DNA of 64,000 bases from BD1-7 clade bacterium (GTDB lineage Bacteria > Pseudomonadota > Gammaproteobacteria > Pseudomonadales > DT-91). The position numbers and the translations under genes are program-made. This document shows, piece after piece, positions 9,192 to 17,566 of the stretch. The notes beneath the pieces are model-generated. The model was not told the DNA's origin, searched no databases, and was given only the letters and a program-made list of their open reading frames with translations. Within the stretch, counting starts at the first letter, position 1. Each line of letters opens with the position of its first letter. The stretch covers positions 190,154 to 254,153 of the forward strand of contig CACSIN010000026.1 in NCBI GenBank assembly GCA_902705835.1, given 5' to 3'.

Positions 9192-10294
9192 TTCTTTTTT
9201 TCCAATCCCGCCGTGATTTAGGTAAATACTTCACTGAGGTTATCCGCAGGGGCGGTTTCGAAGGTGAAATCTATACCCATAAGCAGTTTGGTCTGCCTTC
9301 GCTTGCGGCTCTGATAAAGCCAGATCAAGACGTGATCCGCACGGCGGTTAATTACAAGCTGATTGATAAAAGCAGCCGGCGCTCGCAACCTGCAACTGCA
9401 TTGCAGCGGTTTGCCTATCAATTGATGGCGCGATTCCGTTACGCATCGGACGTTGCTTATCTTCAACAAAAACGCCCTGAGCTGGCGGTAGTCTGGAATG
9501 GGCTTAAGTTCAGGCAGGCTATTTTTGTTGGCGCGGCGCGATCATTGGGTATCAAATGCTGTTTTATGGAAAACGGATTGCTGCCAGATACAACAGTGTG
9601 CGATGAAAAGGGAATTAACGCGGGTAATAGCTTGCCGAGGGATGCTGACTTCTATCGCTCCCAAGAAAGTCTGCCTGCATTTACATCGAAGTCCCTCAAT
9701 GTAAGAGCACAAGTCACCGACAAAATCAGCGGCGAAGGCGCGCTCCCTGAGAGGTACATTTTTGTACCGTTCCAAGTTGATTCAGATTCGCAGATTGTTT
9801 CGTACTCACCTTGGATCAAAAATATGGCGCAGTTGAGCCAGGCTGTTGTCGATGCGTTGCCCTCAGATAGCCCTTACAAAATCGTTTTCAAAGAGCATCC
9901 ATCCAGCTACGTAGACTACGATTATTTGCATACTGAAATTGATAACAACAAGGCGATGTTTGCCAATGGCGTCGCGACTCAAACCCTGATTGAAGATGCT
10001 GATGCGGTGATCACCATCAACTCGACCGTTGGTATTGAGGCATTGTCTTATGGGAAGAAGGTTATCGTGCTCGGTGAGGCGTGTTATGCGATACCTGAGG
10101 TCGTTTTGTGCGCATCAAATCAAGCTGAACTGGTCAACGCCATCGCTTGTGTGGGGAGTGTTAGTTTCGATAGCCAGTTGCGAGAGCATTTTTTGGCGCA
10201 CCTACAGACTCAGTACCATGTGCAAGGCGACTGGCGAAAGCCGGATGAGGCCCATTTTGAGAGCCTTGCTACACGATTGAAACGTTTTCTATGA
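9188..10294 (+). CDS. Capsule polysaccharide biosynthesis (Caps_synth/KpsS-like) protein
   Basis: 368 aa. It resembles the KpsC/KpsS/LipB group (PF05159), several members of which are beta-Kdo transferases. Visible signatures are CCFMENGLLPDTTVCDEKGI, YIFVPFQVDSDSQI, FKEHPSS and INSTVGIEALSYGKKVIVLG; the last two are the HP and ST/E elements of this GT-B fold. There is no export system next to it, so it may act on LPS rather than on a group-2 capsule. It is coupled by ATGA overlaps to the genes on both sides. Confidence 0.75.
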   Translation: MILFFQSRRDLGKYFTEVIRRGGFEGEIYTHKQFGLPSLAALIKPDQDVIRTAVNYKLIDKSSRRSQPATALQRFAYQLMARFRYASDVAYLQQKRPELAVVWNGLKFRQAIFVGAARSLGIKCCFMENGLLPDTTVCDEKGINAGNSLPRDADFYRSQESLPAFTSKSLNVRAQVTDKISGEGALPERYIFVPFQVDSDSQIVSYSPWIKNMAQLSQAVVDALPSDSPYKIVFKEHPSSYVDYDYLHTEIDNNKAMFANGVATQTLIEDADAVITINSTVGIEALSYGKKVIVLGEACYAIPEVVLCASNQAELVNAIACVGSVSFDSQLREHFLAHLQTQYHVQGDWRKPDEAHFESLATRLKRFL

Positions 10295-11265
10295 CACATC
10301 TTTTTTTGGTATCTACGCAATTCAACGCGCTGATGGCGGCGTCAGTGGCGCATTCGTTGGATGCCCAGTGTGTGTTGATGTTTATTGATCAGAAACGTCC
10401 AGTTGATCTTATGCCATGGGAGAATCTGGGTTGTTTTGACAATGTCTCCGATGCAGGTGATCGTCAAGCAGCAATCGCTCGATTGCAACAACGCTGTAAC
10501 GGTGGTGGGATTGGTCACATCTACACGGGCAACGACAGACGTATTGAGTTTCAAGCGGCGATGATTGCCGCCGGCAGCGATGCGACAGGGCATTATCTTG
10601 ACGACGGTTTGTACAGTTATACCGGTTTCAGTAAAAATATCATCGCCGACTGTGCGGAGTTTTGCATAAGATCCCTACGCTACCGAATGGCGCTGAAACG
10701 TCCCCCCTTCATTGGAGGAAGCCGTTGGATTTCTGATGCTCACTTATTGTTTCCGGATCATGCATTGCCAGGTTTTCGCAGCAAATCAATCTCTGCGATT
10801 GATCGAGAGGCATTCTTGCAGGTGTCTAAACAACAATCCGCGAGTATGAATTTGGCATTGCCACATTCATTGTCGGATTATCAGCGTTTAGTATTGTTGC
10901 CACATTCGTCGGTTATTTCGGCAGCTTTTGCCGAGCACATGAATCAAAAGCTTGCTGCATCTGATGAAACAACGCTGGTAAAAACACATCCAAGAGATTG
11001 CTTGGAAACGCTTCGTGGTATGTTTCCGGCTGCCGACGGCGCCGACTGGTTGGGTGCGAATATCCCCTTTGAATGGTTGCTGTGCTATCTGGCCGATGAT
11101 GCTTGTATTATCTCCGGTGCGTCGTCGACGCTGATGACAGCGCGGTGGCTCAAGCCGAAAGCGCGCGTGGTTTGCTTAGAAAGCGCCGCGCAGCAGCACA
11201 AATTGTTCCAGTTTTATCAGTCTCTTGGCATACAATGGTCGAACACTGATCAAGATGCAGATTAA
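10291..11265 (+). CDS. GT-B glycosyltransferase with bacterial-sialyltransferase motifs
   Basis: 324 aa, start overlapping the previous stop. Not recognised as a named protein, but it carries the motif set of bacterial sialyltransferases and polysialyltransferases (GT38/GT52/GT80): D/E-D/E-G as DDG at 104-106 (HYLDDGLYSY), the HP motif at 233-234 (VKTHPRD) and SS at 278-279 (SGASSTLM). The order and spacing fit that fold. No CMP-sialic-acid synthesis gene is in the window, so the donor could equally be CMP-Kdo or another CMP-sugar. It is the last gene of the operon. Confidence 0.6.
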   Translation: MTHLFLVSTQFNALMAASVAHSLDAQCVLMFIDQKRPVDLMPWENLGCFDNVSDAGDRQAAIARLQQRCNGGGIGHIYTGNDRRIEFQAAMIAAGSDATGHYLDDGLYSYTGFSKNIIADCAEFCIRSLRYRMALKRPPFIGGSRWISDAHLLFPDHALPGFRSKSISAIDREAFLQVSKQQSASMNLALPHSLSDYQRLVLLPHSSVISAAFAEHMNQKLAASDETTLVKTHPRDCLETLRGMFPAADGADWLGANIPFEWLLCYLADDACIISGASSTLMTARWLKPKARVVCLESAAQQHKLFQFYQSLGIQWSNTDQDAD

Positions 11266-11312
11266 TTTTCGAAGGGCAAGAAAGCCCTGAGCGCTTTGTA
11301 ACCGGAGTTACC

Positions 11313-12074
11313 ATGCAGCAAATAACTGTTCAAACCGATAATGCGATCTGCGTTGTGGGAATTAACCGCCCGGAAAAGAAAAACGCATTGACTGCCGATA
11401 TGTATCAGGCAATGGCTGACGCAGTCAACACAGCTTCAGCAGATACCAACGTGAAAGTTGTGATACTTACCGGTATCGGTGAACACTTTACCGCCGGTAA
11501 TGATCTCGGTGAGTTTTTGGCTGATCCATCAATGGATGAAGAAAGCTCGGTGTATTGTTTCTTGCAGGCGATAGCTCGTTGTGAAATCCCGATGATTGCT
11601 GCGGTAGAAGGGTTTGCCGTCGGCATTGGTTGTACTTTGTTGCTGCATTGTGAGCGTGTTATCTGTGACTCAACCGCACGTTTCGCGTTTCCGTTTGTGA
11701 ATCTTGCGATTGTTCCTGAAGCAGCATCATCGCTACTTTTGCCACGTTTAATTGGGTATCAACAAGCCGCGCATCTGCTGCTGACGGGCGATACTTTTGA
11801 CGCGAACGAAGCGTTGGAAATGGGGCTGGCCGCGGAAAAAACCGAAACCGGTGAAGCTCTGCAAACCGCGATGACATATGCCGAGAAACTCACCTGCAAG
11901 GCGCGCGGCGCGTTGGTAGCGACTAAACAATTGCTGCGCCGTGACGATGAACCCGTTCAGGATCGCCTCCACCACGAGTTAGCGATTTTTGTCGAGAAGC
12001 TTCAGGCGCCAGCAGCCAAAGAAGCGATGACGGCTTTTATGGAAAAACGTAAGCCGGATTTTACGGGCTTGTAA
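11313..12074 (+). CDS. Crotonase-family protein, enoyl-CoA isomerase-like
   Basis: 253 aa, one crotonase domain. Oxyanion-hole segments are AGNDLGEF (61-68) and GFAVGIGCTLL (100-110). The two glutamates of enoyl-CoA hydratases are absent: the positions are Thr108 and Phe128. A glutamate is present instead in IVPEAASS (Glu136), the place used by delta3-delta2-enoyl-CoA isomerases of the ECI2/Eci1 type. I therefore prefer isomerase to hydratase; this rests on alignment by eye. Start ATG 11313 has GGAG five bases upstream. It stands apart from other beta-oxidation genes. Confidence 0.8.
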   Translation: MQQITVQTDNAICVVGINRPEKKNALTADMYQAMADAVNTASADTNVKVVILTGIGEHFTAGNDLGEFLADPSMDEESSVYCFLQAIARCEIPMIAAVEGFAVGIGCTLLLHCERVICDSTARFAFPFVNLAIVPEAASSLLLPRLIGYQQAAHLLLTGDTFDANEALEMGLAAEKTETGEALQTAMTYAEKLTCKARGALVATKQLLRRDDEPVQDRLHHELAIFVEKLQAPAAKEAMTAFMEKRKPDFTGL

Positions 12075-12161
12075 GCGCTATTTGACCGGTCGTTGAGCTG
12101 ATGTTGTTGAGCTGACGTTGTCTAAATCGATGTTTATTCACATACGGGATTGAGGATGGCA

Positions 12162-12500
12162 ATGCGCAAATATCATCACCTAGGTATTCCGACAACAGAA
12201 AAGCGTGAAGGCGAGGTATGGCACGAGCACTTGAAGCTCGGCGCTTCGGGCTATGACGAAAGTGAATTCCATATTGAGTGGGTTCGATTTGCCGACGATG
12301 CGCCATATCCGGATTTGGTGAAAACCGTTCCTCATATCTGCTTTGAAGTGAATGACCTTGAAGAGGCGCTTAAAGGTAAAACGGTGATCATCGCACCAAA
12401 TAGCCCCAGCGCTGGTGTTAAGGTTGCCTTTATCGATGAAGGTGGCGCACCTGTTGAGCTGATTGAAGTTGATCGATCTATTGCCCAGGAGGGCATCTGA
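12162..12500 (+). CDS. VOC/glyoxalase-like small protein
   Basis: 112 aa, a single VOC-type beta-alpha-beta module beginning with KYHHLGIPTTEKREGE and containing FHIEWVRFADDAPYPDLV and HICFEVNDLEEALKG, then a GGAPVELIEV strand. ATG 12162 is favoured over ATG 12156 because GAGG at 12152-12155 is then 6 bp away. Substrate unknown. It is followed after 3 bp by a small membrane-protein gene, so the two are probably co-transcribed. Confidence 0.75.
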   Translation: MRKYHHLGIPTTEKREGEVWHEHLKLGASGYDESEFHIEWVRFADDAPYPDLVKTVPHICFEVNDLEEALKGKTVIIAPNSPSAGVKVAFIDEGGAPVELIEVDRSIAQEGI

Positions 12501-12503
12501 ATT

Positions 12504-12713
12504 ATGCTGAAGCTTTTCCGAAAGTGGCAGACTATGATCCTGGCGATACTGACATTTGTTGTATTTGTTTGGGCTGCTATTGACGTATTTGATGTCGAGC
12601 CGAGCGTCATTTGGGCGTTCTTTATGAGCGCGGTGACAGGTTTGTTCGCCATTATAGTTTTTGCAGCGTTAACCATTGCCTGCTTAAATCTGTTGAAGCG
12701 GCGTAAGCAGTAG
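12504..12713 (+). CDS. Small membrane protein, two TM segments
   Basis: 69 aa. Basic N-terminus (MLKLFRKWQ), hydrophobic segments at about 11-27 and 38-62, basic C-terminus KRRKQ, suggesting both ends in the cytoplasm. It starts 3 bp after the VOC gene. Function unknown. Confidence 0.65.
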   Translation: MLKLFRKWQTMILAILTFVVFVWAAIDVFDVEPSVIWAFFMSAVTGLFAIIVFAALTIACLNLLKRRKQ

Positions 12714-12877
12714 TCGCTGCACTTCTAAGACTTCTGCTCTGCTGTTCCGCACCTGCTACCCCGGTGGGTCTGTGCGGCCCGCTAACAAACATTTAACTAG
12801 GCTTGCGCTTTAGCGACTGGTGCCGCTGTCGCCAGTGAGCAGCGCTGCCCATTCATACTCGCTTTTAGACGCGGGAT

Positions 12878-13402
12878 TCAGCGAATCTCTTCCAGATTCC
12901 AGTCAATATCCAACGTGTTACAGATATCTTCAATATCTTCAGAAAACTTTTCCATGTCGACATCGCTGCGCGTATCAACAGTAACCTCTGCTTTAAACAG
13001 TAGGTTGCCTGCCATCGGTGCGCTTTCAGTCAATGTGTGCATATCGATGACGTTAAAGCCATGCTGGATCAAACCTTGAGCGATTTCTCGTACGATGCCT
13101 GCTCGGTCAAGACCTATGATCGATAGTTTGATGGTTTTATGGGCGGGCTGCTCAACGTCATGCGTACCGGATTCAAGGAGTATTGCCAGCTCGTCGGATG
13201 CGGCGTTGTTTAGGGCTTGTTTTACATCTTCGATCTTATCTTGATCGATGCTAATCTGAACAACGCCGGTAAATTTGCCACCGAGCTTGGTCATACGGCT
13301 TTCAAGCCAGTTTCCGCCATGAGAGGCAACTAGATTAGACAAGCGTTCGACGATTCCGGGTTTGTCGTTGCCAATAAAAGTAAAAACGAGGGCCTGTTGC
13401 AT
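12878..13402 (-). CDS. GcvR-like double-ACT regulatory protein
   Basis: 174 aa. Two ACT domains: residues about 3-75 (VFTFIGNDKPGIVERLSNLV) and about 90-165 (IIGLDRAGIVREIAQGL). This is the architecture of GcvR, which senses glycine and restrains activation of the glycine-cleavage operon by GcvA. Start ATG 13402 has AGGA 7 bp upstream. Other double-ACT proteins exist and no gcv gene is nearby, so the target is inferred. Confidence 0.8.
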   Translation of the reverse strand: MQQALVFTFIGNDKPGIVERLSNLVASHGGNWLESRMTKLGGKFTGVVQISIDQDKIEDVKQALNNAASDELAILLESGTHDVEQPAHKTIKLSIIGLDRAGIVREIAQGLIQHGFNVIDMHTLTESAPMAGNLLFKAEVTVDTRSDVDMEKFSEDIEDICNTLDIDWNLEEIR

Positions 13403-13650
13403 AGTGTGATCCTGTTTTGGCTAATGGTGAAGGATTGGTTACCGCTTTGTGAAAATATCTCTATTATTGCTAAGACATTCTTGTGGCAAAATGCTCAGCG
13501 TGATGCGTAAATATTGTTATTAAAAACGCTTGCTCACTTTTCAGTTAAGCTGCTTAGCCATCATAGACCGATGAAATTCGCTTTTAAATGATTGTTTTGT
13601 TTCCACAAAGCGCTCAAAACCCATATTGGATACTTTAAAGGATGCCAGCC

Positions 13651-14526
13651 ATGAAATCATCCCTCCGCCACTTACAGCAACTGAGCCTATTGGCTTCGTT
13701 GATAGCATTCAATCTCACCGGTGCTTCCTCGGTTCTGGCTCATGGGGGCCAAGAAACCTTTGATGCTGGTGCGCTAAAAGCCGCAATTAATGGCCCGCAG
13801 CGAACAACGGCGGAAAAGGGCAGAGATGTTTACCGACACCCGCTAAAGACGCTGGAGTTCTTTGGCGTTGCGCCGAGCGACACAGTTGTTGAAATCTGGC
13901 CCGGCGGCCGCGGTTGGTATACGGCTATTTTGGGGCCGTATTTGATGCATGGCGGAACGCTTTACGCGGCTCAATTTAGCGCTGATTCAGATGTAAAATT
14001 CTACAGAAATGCGCGTGCGCGTTTTGTGGACTGGATCAAGTCAGAACCCAAGTACTACAGCGACGTTGTTGTAACAACTCTTCAGCCGCCCAAGCATGAC
14101 AAGATTGCGCCGAAAGGGTCGGCAGATAAAGTACTGACCTTCCGCAATGTGCATAACTGGATGTCGGCGGGCACCCAGCACGACGTATTTACCGCTATGT
14201 TCAAGGCGCTGAAGCCTGGAGGAATCTTGGGTGTTGTAGAGCATCGGGCGAAACCCGGTACGCAGATGCAGGCCATGATTGATTCTGGGTATGTAACGGA
14301 GGACTACGTTATTGAATTGGCGAAGGGTGCCGGATTTGAGCTATTGGCGCGTTCTGATATCAATAACAACCCGGCCGATCAGAAGAGTTATCCCCGCGGT
14401 GTTTGGACGTTGCCGCCGTCGTTGCGTCTCGGCGACACGGATCGCGAGAAATATCTGGCGATTGGCGAAAGCGATCGTATGACGCTGAAGTTTATCAAGC
14501 CGTTGCGCGGTGAAATTAAGCCCTGA
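13651..14526 (+). CDS. Exported SAM-methyltransferase-like protein (COG4798 type)
   Basis: 291 aa. A signal peptide (basic start, hydrophobic LLASLIAFNLTGASSVLA, probable cleavage near AHGG) precedes a class-I methyltransferase-like domain with motif I VVEIWPGGRGWYTAIL and later HNWMSAG and LKPGGILGVVEH. Export is odd because SAM is cytoplasmic. The family is known but its function is not settled. ATG 13651 is preferred to ATG 13642 because AAAGG then has a normal spacing. It stands alone, divergent from the GcvR-like gene. Confidence 0.75.
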   Translation: MKSSLRHLQQLSLLASLIAFNLTGASSVLAHGGQETFDAGALKAAINGPQRTTAEKGRDVYRHPLKTLEFFGVAPSDTVVEIWPGGRGWYTAILGPYLMHGGTLYAAQFSADSDVKFYRNARARFVDWIKSEPKYYSDVVVTTLQPPKHDKIAPKGSADKVLTFRNVHNWMSAGTQHDVFTAMFKALKPGGILGVVEHRAKPGTQMQAMIDSGYVTEDYVIELAKGAGFELLARSDINNNPADQKSYPRGVWTLPPSLRLGDTDREKYLAIGESDRMTLKFIKPLRGEIKP

Positions 14527-14730
14527 TCTTGCATATGGGTGGGCCTTTCGCGGTATCCTGTGATTACCGTACACGGCCCATTTCTGGATACCACTGTTGT
14601 TTTCTGTTTAATCGGCAAAGTAGCAATCTGATGGGTTGCTGCTCTGGGCCTGTTCTTCCGCCTCTGTTACTCTGTGCCGATAGAGTAAATTTGTATTCCA
14701 CCTGATAACAATAATAAATTGAGGATTCTT

Positions 14731-15165
14731 ATGGTTCGCAAGATAAAAGTGCTTATGACCCTGTTTGTTGTTGCCAGCCTGTTTCTGCCGTTGGCAACAT
14801 GCACGCAAAACCCACCGCCGTATAAATCGAATGCTGAGCCAATTATCGTAGAGCGCTTCGCTATAGAAGAACGCGAGACGGTTTGGGCAACTTGGGGGTT
14901 AGCCATTTTGTTTGGGTTGCCGTTACTTCTAGCACTGCTTGATTTGGCGCTAAAGCCGCATTCTGCGGGTCTAAACGTGGTTGAAACAATCTTGGGTATG
15001 GTGATAAGCGGCGTTGTTGCATTCTATGCGTTTACGAGCCAGTTGGCTGTTGGTGGCTATCTTGCGCTGATTGGCGTGATAGGGATCCTTGTGTTGGCAA
15101 TAGCAGCCATGGTTGATGCGCTGCGATCAGGACGAGAAGCCCGGCGTGATGAAGTAGGTCGTTAA
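14731..15165 (+). CDS. Membrane protein of unknown function
   Basis: 144 aa from ATG 14731 (GAGG 6 bp upstream). An N-terminal hydrophobic segment ends in LPLATCTQN, which could be a lipobox-like or anchor sequence. Then come about three TM helices (about 55-75, 88-104, 107-130) and an Arg-rich tail. I do not recognise the family. Confidence 0.6.
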   Translation: MVRKIKVLMTLFVVASLFLPLATCTQNPPPYKSNAEPIIVERFAIEERETVWATWGLAILFGLPLLLALLDLALKPHSAGLNVVETILGMVISGVVAFYAFTSQLAVGGYLALIGVIGILVLAIAAMVDALRSGREARRDEVGR

Positions 15166-15225
15166 TGGCGGTCACGCGTTCGAATGCCGTATTTTGTTAT
15201 ATTAAAAAGATGAGAGACCGCTGTA

Positions 15226-15471
15226 ATGATCATACCGTTCCAATCTCTTGATGAGAGCGCTCTCAATGGAGTTTTAGAGGATATCGCCAGTCGTGATGGA
15301 ACGGATTATGGTGAAACAGAAGCCTCTTTGGCCGCTAAGGTTAGAGATCTAAAGCGTGTGTTAAATACCGGCGAGGCGTGTCTGTGTTTTGATGTTGAAT
15401 CAGAAACCTGTAATATCCTGCCCGCAGATACAGCGCGAGCCATGTTCGGTAGCATGGCAGATCGAGAATAG
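15226..15471 (+). CDS. yheU: YheU family (UPF0270) protein
   Basis: 81 aa. It matches the UPF0270 family in the start MIIPFQSLDESALNGVLEDI, GTDYGETEASLAAKV, the CysGluAla turn GEACLCFD and CNILPADTAR. Conserved in gammaproteobacteria; function unknown. Confidence 0.85.
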   Translation: MIIPFQSLDESALNGVLEDIASRDGTDYGETEASLAAKVRDLKRVLNTGEACLCFDVESETCNILPADTARAMFGSMADRE

Positions 15472-15574
15472 CTTGGCAGGAGCCTAAGAAACGCTGTGAT
15501 CGAGTCTGAATCCTTTCAGGCGTTCGCAATAGACCCGTGGTAATAGGTCATAACTGGTAGTAAAAGATAGAACG

Positions 15575-15817
15575 ATGAGCGAAGAAGAAATCAAGACCCT
15601 CGATGCGCGCGGGTTATTTTGCCCTGAGCCGGTCATGTTGTTGCATAAAAAGGTGCGCGAATTAGCCGCAGGTGAAGTGTTCCACGTACTGGCGACTGAT
15701 CCGTCGACTGAACGAGATATACCGAAGTTTTGCGTATTTCTGGATCACGAGCTCTTAGAACATAAACAAGTCGGTGATGAGTTTCACTACAAAATCCGTA
15801 AAGCAGGCGCGGCGTAA
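15575..15817 (+). CDS. tusA: Sulfur carrier protein TusA
   Basis: 80 aa. [19 protein letters not shown] holds the CPxP motif with the persulfide-carrying Cys16; the fold ends in FHYKIRKA. In E. coli, TusA takes sulfur from IscS and passes it to TusBCD for tRNA 2-thiouridine synthesis. It lies about 100 bp after yheU on the same strand. Confidence 0.93.
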   Translation: MSEEEIKTLDARGLFCPEPVMLLHKKVRELAAGEVFHVLATDPSTERDIPKFCVFLDHELLEHKQVGDEFHYKIRKAGAA

Positions 15818-15905
15818 GACGCAATTAGGTTTTCTTGTGCGCTCCCTATATCTCGCTTTTGGTTCAATCTTTCTCTGACAGAGCTATATCAAATAACGAA
15901 TGTAA

Positions 15906-16847
15906 TTAGTCGTCTCGCGCGCTGTCGTCGGTGTCGTGAGCGTGTTCGGTTCTTAGTGTTATAAGCTCTGCCGTTTGTTCTTTGGTTGATTCTTCAGGCT
16001 CTTGTGTAGATATTTCTGTCGAAGTGCCTTCTGCTGAATGCGGGTCTGTTTGTTCGTGTGCAGCGTCTTGAACGGCGCTTATGTTGTCTGCATGCTCTAG
16101 ATTTTCGCTGCCGTTGTTTTCTTTTTCAGATGCTGGGTTTTGTGCTGCTTCCTGCTCGCGTTCGAGGAGTAGGGCGATGGCATCAAGGGCTTCCGGATCT
16201 TTGTTTTTCAGCTGATTGGCAATGTGGTGCTGAAAGTAGTAGCGAAACTGCGGGTGCTCATCTGAGCGGTAGAGGCATTCGTCATCCATTAGAATCGGGG
16301 TTGTCGTGACTTTTTTCGGGTCTGGCAGCATGGCCGTAATGGTGCCGTCGTTCATTAGCTGCCAGCTGTTCACCTCTGTGAGGATCAATGAGTTGGAATC
16401 CTCATTCATCAGCATGGCGTGGGTACCAATGGCGTCCGGTATTTTCTGAATGGGGTAGCGTTCTGTGATGTCGTCGTCTTCTTCATCATCAAAGTAGGCA
16501 AAGGCGGTTTCGAGCTCTACCACTTTATGCATGGGCGCATCGTAGAAGATAGTGTCGGTATCTTTGTCGTAGTAGCCGTCCCAACTGCCATTTAACGGGT
16601 CTTTGATTTCTGTGCAGGGAACGATCTGATTGAGCCAAGGGACCAAACCAACAACCTCGCCATTCCACTTTAGGCCCCAGCAGAGGATTTTCATGTCAAA
16701 GAAGGTATCCGGGTTGCTCTCGTTGGAGTAGAGCATGGACAATCCATCGAGTTCTGGTGCAAGCCTGATAATTTTTTCTTGTGCAAGATCCTGCAGGGCT
16801 TTACCGCTGAAAAAGTCGATAACTTTACGGTCTTGAATTTCCGGCAT
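15906..16847 (-). CDS. Conserved hypothetical protein with long acidic C-terminal tail
   Basis: 313 aa, no signal peptide or TM helix. The N-terminal ~210 residues look globular (CWGLKWNGEVVGLVPWLNQI, FRYYFQHHIANQLK). From about 225 the sequence is low-complexity, rich in Glu, Asp, Ser, Thr and Gln, and probably disordered. It is not recognised. It is convergent with tusA and divergent from epmC. Confidence 0.7.
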   Translation of the reverse strand: MPEIQDRKVIDFFSGKALQDLAQEKIIRLAPELDGLSMLYSNESNPDTFFDMKILCWGLKWNGEVVGLVPWLNQIVPCTEIKDPLNGSWDGYYDKDTDTIFYDAPMHKVVELETAFAYFDDEEDDDITERYPIQKIPDAIGTHAMLMNEDSNSLILTEVNSWQLMNDGTITAMLPDPKKVTTTPILMDDECLYRSDEHPQFRYYFQHHIANQLKNKDPEALDAIALLLEREQEAAQNPASEKENNGSENLEHADNISAVQDAAHEQTDPHSAEGTSTEISTQEPEESTKEQTAELITLRTEHAHDTDDSARDD

Positions 16848-16965
16848 CTGGCTTCCGAATCGGCAAAAGTGCCAATGTTGCGAATTATTTTGATTTCAGT
16901 ATAGTCTGCACCACTTCAGAAATCGGCCCTTCTTTCGATCATACTCCGCTTATTTCACCTTTACC

Positions 16966-17502
16966 ATGCATCATGCTACTGATCTGATTACTATTTTTAA
17001 TGGCTTATTTGCCGAAAAAGAAAACACCCAATTAGCCCGTGGAGATGGTGAACCCATCTATTTGCCAGCGACAGAGGGTGATTCTGCTTGTCATCAAGTC
17101 GTTTTTGCACACGGTTTTTTTGCCAGTGCGTTACATGAGATTGCCCACTGGTGTATTGCCGGAAAACAACGGCGAGAGCTCGTTGATTATGGCTATTGGT
17201 ACGAGCCTGATGGGCGTTGTGTTGAAAAACAGCACGAATTTGCGCTCGTTGAAGCTAGGCCGCAGGCAGTTGAGTGGGTGTTGCACCAGGCCTGTGGTCA
17301 TAGATTCAATATCAGTTTGGATAATCTATCGCTTGATCCGCAAGCCTTTGCTCCGTTTAAAGATGCTGTGTTGGAACAGATAACCAACCTTAAGTTACAC
17401 GGCCTGCCGCCCCGAGCGGCCATCTTGCAAGAGGCGTTGGCTGATTTTTATGAGCAGCCTGCAAATTGGTGTCAATATCCGTTTGATGTGTCACAGCTAT
17501 AG
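16966..17502 (+). CDS. epmC: Elongation factor P hydroxylase
   Basis: 178 aa. EpmC/YfcM family: it hydroxylates EF-P after EpmA/EpmB attach beta-lysine to it. Seen are VVFAHGFFASALHEIAHW with the metal-binding HEIAH (57-61), YGYWYEPDGR and EARPQAVEW. epmA, epmB and efp are not in the window. pdxB starts 64 bp downstream, probably in the same transcript. Confidence 0.9.
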   Translation: MHHATDLITIFNGLFAEKENTQLARGDGEPIYLPATEGDSACHQVVFAHGFFASALHEIAHWCIAGKQRRELVDYGYWYEPDGRCVEKQHEFALVEARPQAVEWVLHQACGHRFNISLDNLSLDPQAFAPFKDAVLEQITNLKLHGLPPRAAILQEALADFYEQPANWCQYPFDVSQL

Positions 17503-17566
17503 TGAACACAAAAACGGATACAAACACTCCAAACAGATTTCGATGATTGTCGATAAGGATGATCCA

